From contig CAMIVY010000010.1 of the NCBI GenBank assembly GCA_946402275.1, positions 1-64,000 on the forward strand: a stretch of 64,000 nucleotides of DNA, written 5' to 3'. Position 1 is the stretch's first letter; each line of letters starts with the position of its first letter. The notes below the pieces were generated by a model. The model saw only the letters and a list, made by a program, of their open reading frames with translations, did not search any database and was not told where the DNA came from. Shown one piece after another: positions 58,594-64,000 of the stretch. The position numbers were made by a program, and so were the translations under genes. The DNA is from an uncultured Prevotella sp. GTDB lineage: Bacteria; Bacteroidota; Bacteroidia; Bacteroidales; Bacteroidaceae.

Positions 58594-60132
58594 ATGAAAA
58601 GAAACAAGATATTCCAAAGCATGGTGGCTGTCCTCGCGACAGCTGCCATGATAGGCTGCAGCAACGACATCAACTTTGCACAGCAGTATAATCCGCTGAT
58701 TGACGGTCAACAGAAAGAAGACCCCGCCAAGCCCGATGAACCCACCGGTGGAGAATACCGTGAGCAGTACCGTCCACAGGTACACTTCACGCCAGCCAAG
58801 AACTGGATAAACGACCCCAACGGTCTGGTGTATGCCGACGGCACATGGCACCTGTTCTATCAATACAACCCGCAGGGTAACGTATGGGGTAACATGTCGT
58901 GGGGACATGCCACATCGACTGACCTCATGCACTGGCAGGAGCAGTCCGTAGCCTTGACGCGCGATGCCCTGGGTGCAGTGTTCAGTGGCTCGTGTGTCAT
59001 TGACAAGAATAACACCGCCGGATTCGGTGCCAATGCCATGGTAGCTCTTTATACTTCAGCAGGCGAGACGGGCGATGTGGCCGGCAAGCAGCAGCAGTCT
59101 TTGGCCTACTCTACTGATGGTGGCAAGAACTTCGAGCGTTTCTCTGGAAACCCCGTCATCAAGAACGACGACGACAACCTGCGCGACCCGAAGGTGTTCT
59201 GGCATGAAGAGAGCCAGCAGTGGGTGATGGCGCTGGCCAAGGGCTGGAAGATGGGCGTAGAGTTCTATGCTTCCAAGGACCTGAAGTCATGGAACCACCT
59301 CAGCACCTTCTTCGTGCCGTTGGCCGGACGTGCCTCGCTGCAGTGGGAGTGCCCTGACCTGATGAAGATAGGTGACAAGTGGGTGCTGCTGGTGAGCGTC
59401 AACCCCGGCGGTCCCATTCTCGGCTCGGGCATGATGTACTTCACCGGTCAGTTTGACGGCAAGGAGTTCAAGGCCGACAGCCGCGAGTATCCGCTCTGGC
59501 TCGACTATGGTATGGACTGCTATGCCGGTGTAACCTGGAGCAATGCGGGCGACCGCCATATCATGATAGGATGGATGAACAACTGGTCGTATGCCGGTGA
59601 TGTTCCCTGCTCGCCCTGGCGTTCTGCGTTCACCCTGCCCCGTGAGCTGAAGCTCGTGGAGTACGACGGACAGCCTTTGCTGGCTCAGACCGTTGTCAGC
59701 GAGATAGACAAGGTGGCTGGTCAGTGGCAGGCAGCAGGCAGCAGCTTCGATATGAAGGATGCCTATCAGCTGCGCATCAAGCTGAACTTGGACAAGAACA
59801 GTACTATCACCCTGTCGAATGCCAACGGCGAGAAGTACGTGATGGAGGTGAATGCCACCAGGCGCACCATTGCCGCCCATCGTACTTCCCAGACGGGTAA
59901 GACATCGTTTAACGGCTCGTTCTCAGTGCCATCTACGACGGCTCCCCTGAACACTGACGGCAGCAGCGTGACGCTCCTCCTCTATGTCGATCAGTCATCT
60001 GTAGAGCTGTTGACGGAAAATGGCTCTATGTCTATGACCAACCTGGTGTTCCCCACTTCCATCTACAACCAGTTGACGGTGGAGGGTGCAGACAGCGAGT
60101 GTCAGGTTCGCGAACTGAAACGGGTCTGGTAA
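58594..60132 (+). CDS. GH32 lipoprotein (endo-levanase/inulinase-like)
   Basis: Lipobox MIGCSND; NWINDPNGLVY; NLRDPKVFWHEES; WECPDLMKIGDKWVLLVSVNPGG. Confidence 0.95.
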   Translation: MKRNKIFQSMVAVLATAAMIGCSNDINFAQQYNPLIDGQQKEDPAKPDEPTGGEYREQYRPQVHFTPAKNWINDPNGLVYADGTWHLFYQYNPQGNVWGNMSWGHATSTDLMHWQEQSVALTRDALGAVFSGSCVIDKNNTAGFGANAMVALYTSAGETGDVAGKQQQSLAYSTDGGKNFERFSGNPVIKNDDDNLRDPKVFWHEESQQWVMALAKGWKMGVEFYASKDLKSWNHLSTFFVPLAGRASLQWECPDLMKIGDKWVLLVSVNPGGPILGSGMMYFTGQFDGKEFKADSREYPLWLDYGMDCYAGVTWSNAGDRHIMIGWMNNWSYAGDVPCSPWRSAFTLPRELKLVEYDGQPLLAQTVVSEIDKVAGQWQAAGSSFDMKDAYQLRIKLNLDKNSTITLSNANGEKYVMEVNATRRTIAAHRTSQTGKTSFNGSFSVPSTTAPLNTDGSSVTLLLYVDQSSVELLTENGSMSMTNLVFPTSIYNQLTVEGADSECQVRELKRVW

Positions 60133-60233
60133 GAAAGAAGTGGTGAGAAGTATCCTCTTACCTCTCACCTCTTGTTATAAGTCCACCCTGATAGTTGTGA
60201 CGACTACGGGGTGGATTTTTTCGTTACAAAAAG

Positions 60234-60262
60234 TGCGAAAAATGTTGCAATGAACGTTTTTT
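60234..60262 (+). promoter_or_regulatory. Candidate operator upstream of the second GH32 of module 3
   Basis: TGCGAAAAATGTTGCAATGAACGTTTTTT; GTT 69 nt before TTTGC at 60313. Confidence 0.55.
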
Positions 60263-60359
60263 CTTATTATATGTATCATAATTTATACGATGGAATGGGG
60301 GAAAATGATAATTTTGCAGCAAAATCATTCAAAATAATTATAACTAAAAACAACAAGAC

Positions 60360-62045
60360 ATGAAGAAACTGTTATTGACAATGATGGCAGCAGTGACGAT
60401 GCTCATGGGAGCAACGGCACAGGTGAACTTCTTCGTGCTGGGCGACAAGCATGCCATGCTGAAGGTGAAACAGGGCGAGAAGTATCTGCTGTTGCCGGTA
60501 CAGGAGTCGGAAGAGATTGCGGCTATTGCCGTGCTTAATGGTGACAACGAAATGGTGAAACGGCTGAATGTGAAGCTGGCCATTGACCGCATCGATTATT
60601 ATGTGCCCCTGGAACTGAAGGGTGCCAAGCTTCTAGACATCGAGTTTCACGGTGACCGTCGGCAGAAGGGTGCTGTGGGTGAGTTTGTCTGCTGGCGCGA
60701 GATGAAGTATTCCTCCACGTTCGACACCACCAACCGCGAGCACTTCCGTCCCGTCTATCACCATACCCCGCAGTACGGATGGATGAACGACCCGAATGGG
60801 ATGTTTTATAAAGATGGAACCTGGCACTTGTATTACCAGTGGAACCCCTACGGTTCTCAGTGGGAGAACATGACGTGGGGACATTCTACCTCGCGCGACC
60901 TTATACACTGGGAGGCACAGCCCACGGCTATCGAGGCCGACTGGCTGGGCAGCATCTTCAGCGGCTCATGTGTCGTCAAGGGCGACGAGGTGGTAGCCAT
61001 GTACACCTCTGCCGGTCATCACCAGACACAGTCGCTGGCTTTCTCGAAGGACGGTGGACGCACCTTCCAGAAATATGCCGGCAATCCCGTGCTGACCACC
61101 AGCGATGTGGCAGACTTCCGCGACCCGCGTCCGTTCTGGAATGAGGACATCAAGGCATGGAACCTGATTCTGGCTGCCGGACAGGAGATGCGCATCTATT
61201 CGTCGAAAGACTTGAAGGATTGGAAATATGAGAGTTCATTTGGTAAGGAGTATGGCAATCACGGCGGTGTATGGGAATGCCCTGACCTGTTCGAAATTAG
61301 AAATGAGAAATTAGGAATGAGAAATTGGGTGCTTATTTGCAACATCAACCCCGGAGGACCCTTCGGCGGAAGTGCCACCCAGTATTTCGTAGGTCAGTTC
61401 GATGGCAGGAAGTTCACCTGCGAATCGATGCCTAAGGTGACGAAATGGCTCGACTATGGAAAGGACCACTATGCCACGGTGTCGTTCTATAATGCACCGG
61501 AGAACCGCCATGTCGTACTGGCATGGATGTCCAACTGGCAGTATGCCAACCAGGTGCCCACCAAGCAGTTTCGCTCTGCCAACTCGATTCCCCGCGACTT
61601 GGGACTGTTCCGTGCCGGCGAGGAGACCTATGTCAGCGTGGTGCCTTCGAAAGAGATGCTGGCACTCCGTGGTAACAAGGTGAAGAAGCCTACAGAGGCC
61701 TGCGAGATTGTCGTTGACGTAAAGAGTCAGGCAGAGATCGTGCTCTCGAATGACAAAGGCGAGCGGGTGGTGATGAAATACGATGCTCCACAGCAGACCT
61801 TCACCATGGACCGCCAGCAGAGTGGCATCGTAGATTTCAGCGAGGCATTCCCCTGCACGACGGTGGCCCCCACGCATGGCGTCATCAAACAGCTGCGCAT
61901 CTTCATAGACCGCTGTAGCATCGAGGTGTTCGATGCCGACGGCAAGATGGCCATGACCAACCTGGTATTCCCTAACCAACCGTATAACAAGTTGCAGGTG
62001 AAGGGAGGAAAGGCGACTATCTTCGAAATTAGAAATGAGAAATGA
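60360..62045 (+). CDS. GH32 fructan hydrolase (exo type likely)
   Basis: YGWMNDPNGMFYKDGTWHLYYQWNPYG; DFRDPRPFWNED; WECPDLFEI. Confidence 0.95.
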   Translation: MKKLLLTMMAAVTMLMGATAQVNFFVLGDKHAMLKVKQGEKYLLLPVQESEEIAAIAVLNGDNEMVKRLNVKLAIDRIDYYVPLELKGAKLLDIEFHGDRRQKGAVGEFVCWREMKYSSTFDTTNREHFRPVYHHTPQYGWMNDPNGMFYKDGTWHLYYQWNPYGSQWENMTWGHSTSRDLIHWEAQPTAIEADWLGSIFSGSCVVKGDEVVAMYTSAGHHQTQSLAFSKDGGRTFQKYAGNPVLTTSDVADFRDPRPFWNEDIKAWNLILAAGQEMRIYSSKDLKDWKYESSFGKEYGNHGGVWECPDLFEIRNEKLGMRNWVLICNINPGGPFGGSATQYFVGQFDGRKFTCESMPKVTKWLDYGKDHYATVSFYNAPENRHVVLAWMSNWQYANQVPTKQFRSANSIPRDLGLFRAGEETYVSVVPSKEMLALRGNKVKKPTEACEIVVDVKSQAEIVLSNDKGERVVMKYDAPQQTFTMDRQQSGIVDFSEAFPCTTVAPTHGVIKQLRIFIDRCSIEVFDADGKMAMTNLVFPNQPYNKLQVKGGKATIFEIRNEK

Positions 62046-62116
62046 GTAATGAGGACTCGACCTTTGGTCGCTTCGTACCTTTAGGTCGAAGAATGAGAAA
62101 TTATGAATAAGAAATT

Positions 62117-63274
62117 ATGAATAAGAACAAATCGATTTATCTGATTCCCGTGATGCTCAGCTTCTTCTGCATGGGCTTCGTGGACCTGGTGGGCATTGCC
62201 TCCAATTATGTGAAGGAAGACTTGGGATTGACTGACTCAGTAGCAAACATCTTCCCGTCGTTGGTATTCTTCTGGTTCCTCATCTTCAGCGTTCCCACGG
62301 GTATGCTGATGAACAAGATAGGCCGTAAGAACACCGTGCTGCTATCGCTGTTGGTGACCGTCGTGTCGCTCTTCATACCCCTGTTCGACAATTCGTTCGT
62401 CACCATGCTTGTCGCATTCTCCCTGCTGGGCATCGGCAATGCACTCATGCAGACCAGCATCAACCCGCTGGCCATGCTCATCATCGGCGACAAGAACCTG
62501 GCATCCACGCTGACCTTCGGACAGTTTGTGAAAGCCATCGCCTCCTTCCTGGCACCCTATCTCGCCATGTGGGGAGCCACACAAGCCATGCCTTCCTTCG
62601 GCTACGACTGGCGCGTGCTCTTCCTCGTTTATCTGGTGGTGGGCCTCCTCTCTGCAGCACTCCTTTGGGCAACACCCATCCAGGAGGAGATGGCCGCAGG
62701 CCGCTCATCATCGTTCATGGACTGCATCAGACTGCTCGGCAAGCCCATCGTGCTGCTGTCGTTCTTCAGCATCATGTGCCATGTGGGCATTGACGTGGGT
62801 ACCAACACCACAGCACCGAAGTTGCTGATGGAGCGAGTAGGTATGACGCTCAACGAGGCAGCCTTCGCCACATCGCTCTATTTCATCTTCCGTACCATCG
62901 GAGCCCTCACCGGTTCCTTCTTCCTCCGCATTATGAAGACACGGTGGTTCTTCATCTTCAGTGTTTGCCTCATGGCAGCATCCATGGCACTCATGTTCGG
63001 CGGACAGTCGAAGGCAGTGCTCTATACCGCCATCGCACTGGTGGGATACGGCAACTCCAACATCTTCTCCATGGCGTTTTCCGAGGCACTGCTCTCCGTG
63101 CCCGACAAACAGAACGAGGTTTCGGGCCTAATGATCATGGGACTCTTCGGTGGTACCATCTTCCCGCTCATCATGGGATTCTGTAGCGATGCCATGGGGC
63201 AGGCCGGTGCCGTAGCCGTCATGGCCGTCGGTGTGCTCTACCTCTTCACGTATATTCCGAAGGTGAAACATTAA
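62117..63274 (+). CDS. MFS sugar transporter, probable fructose permease
   Basis: Multi-TM; MLMNKIGRKNTVLLSLL; operon position between GH32 and fructokinase. Confidence 0.88.
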   Translation: MNKNKSIYLIPVMLSFFCMGFVDLVGIASNYVKEDLGLTDSVANIFPSLVFFWFLIFSVPTGMLMNKIGRKNTVLLSLLVTVVSLFIPLFDNSFVTMLVAFSLLGIGNALMQTSINPLAMLIIGDKNLASTLTFGQFVKAIASFLAPYLAMWGATQAMPSFGYDWRVLFLVYLVVGLLSAALLWATPIQEEMAAGRSSSFMDCIRLLGKPIVLLSFFSIMCHVGIDVGTNTTAPKLLMERVGMTLNEAAFATSLYFIFRTIGALTGSFFLRIMKTRWFFIFSVCLMAASMALMFGGQSKAVLYTAIALVGYGNSNIFSMAFSEALLSVPDKQNEVSGLMIMGLFGGTIFPLIMGFCSDAMGQAGAVAVMAVGVLYLFTYIPKVKH

Positions 63275-63328
63275 AGATTAAAAATTAAAGATTAAAAATT
63301 AAAGACTAAAAATTAAAGATTAAATATT

Positions 63329-64000
63329 ATGGCTAACAAACGTTATGTAGTAGGCCTCGGTGAGGCATTATGGGATGTACTTCCCGACGGAAAGAAACTA
63401 GGTGGTGCGCCTGCTAACTTTGCTTATCATGCAGGACAGTTCGGACTGCAGACACTTGCTGTCAGCGCACTGGGTGAGGACGCACTGGCTGATGAGACCA
63501 TTGAGGCATTGAAGGAGCATGACCTGAACTATCTCATGCCGCGTGTGAAATATCCCACCGGTACGGTGCAGGTGACACTGAGCGGTGACGGAATACCCGC
63601 ATACGAGATCAAGGAGAATGTGGCATGGGACAATATCCCCTATACCACTGAGATTGCCGAGGTGGCCAAGAACGCCCGCGCCGTGTGCTTCGGCTCGCTG
63701 GCACAGCGCAACGTCGTGTCGTGGGCTACCATCCGTCAGTTCCTCGACGACACCCCCTCCGACTGCATCAAGATTTTCGATATCAACCTGCGTCAGCAGT
63801 TCTATACCAAGGACGTCATCGAGGAGTCGTTCAAGCGTTGCAATATCCTCAAGATCAACGATGAGGAATTGGTGGTTATCAAGCGGATGTATGGCTACGA
63901 CGACCTCGACATGCGCGACATCTGCCAGAAGATTCTCGCCGACTATAACCTGAAGATGCTGGTGCTCACCTGTGGCACCAACGGTTCCTACGTCTTCGCA
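63329..64000 (+). CDS. Fructokinase, PfkB family, 3' end cut by window
   Basis: YVVGLGEALWDVLPDGKKLGGAPANFAYHAGQFG; FDINLRQQFY; NDEE; open to the window end. Confidence 0.93.
   Translation, partial: MANKRYVVGLGEALWDVLPDGKKLGGAPANFAYHAGQFGLQTLAVSALGEDALADETIEALKEHDLNYLMPRVKYPTGTVQVTLSGDGIPAYEIKENVAWDNIPYTTEIAEVAKNARAVCFGSLAQRNVVSWATIRQFLDDTPSDCIKIFDINLRQQFYTKDVIEESFKRCNILKINDEELVVIKRMYGYDDLDMRDICQKILADYNLKMLVLTCGTNGSYVFA

Noticed and set aside
63585-63953. Plus-strand ORF near the window end
   Set aside because: Out of frame with the clearly recognisable PfkB fructokinase that starts at 63329 and remains open to the window end.

Overview
The window is a Bacteroidales (Prevotella/Bacteroides-like) chromosome segment. 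About 0-18 kb is mostly housekeeping: fumarate reductase/SDH Fe-S subunit end, murQ, an AraC-type protein, an MGMT-like protein, peroxiredoxin, an esterase, a TPR-type sensor kinase, a VanX-like dipeptidase, a WbqC-like protein, two signal-peptidase-I-like genes, dapB, a SAM methyltransferase, a GNAT-like protein, a type IIA topoisomerase B subunit and an S41 peptidase. About 18-64 kb is a large fructan (levan/inulin-type) utilisation region with three successive SusC/SusD/surface-binding-protein modules, four GH32-like enzymes (two with altered nucleophile motifs), an MFS transporter, a fructokinase (cut by the window end) and three paralogous membrane regulators. A roughly 9 kb insertion (VapE-like protein with dense iteron/palindrome arrays, plus a type III restriction-modification pair) separates the second and third modules. 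Most interesting: (1) the three regulators share a sugar-binding periplasmic domain and an AraC output but have lost different parts of the hybrid two-component core (no HATPase in one, no kinase or receiver in two); (2) a shared operator-like sequence lies 68-70 nt upstream of the -7 TTTGC in five fructan promoters, one of which is an orphan; (3) a signal-peptidase paralog lacks both the catalytic Ser and Lys; (4) twin-hairpin and microrepeat elements sit inside coding sequences, signal peptides and gene ends; (5) layered iteron arrays surround the VapE gene. All functional calls come from reading the protein translations; no database search was run.
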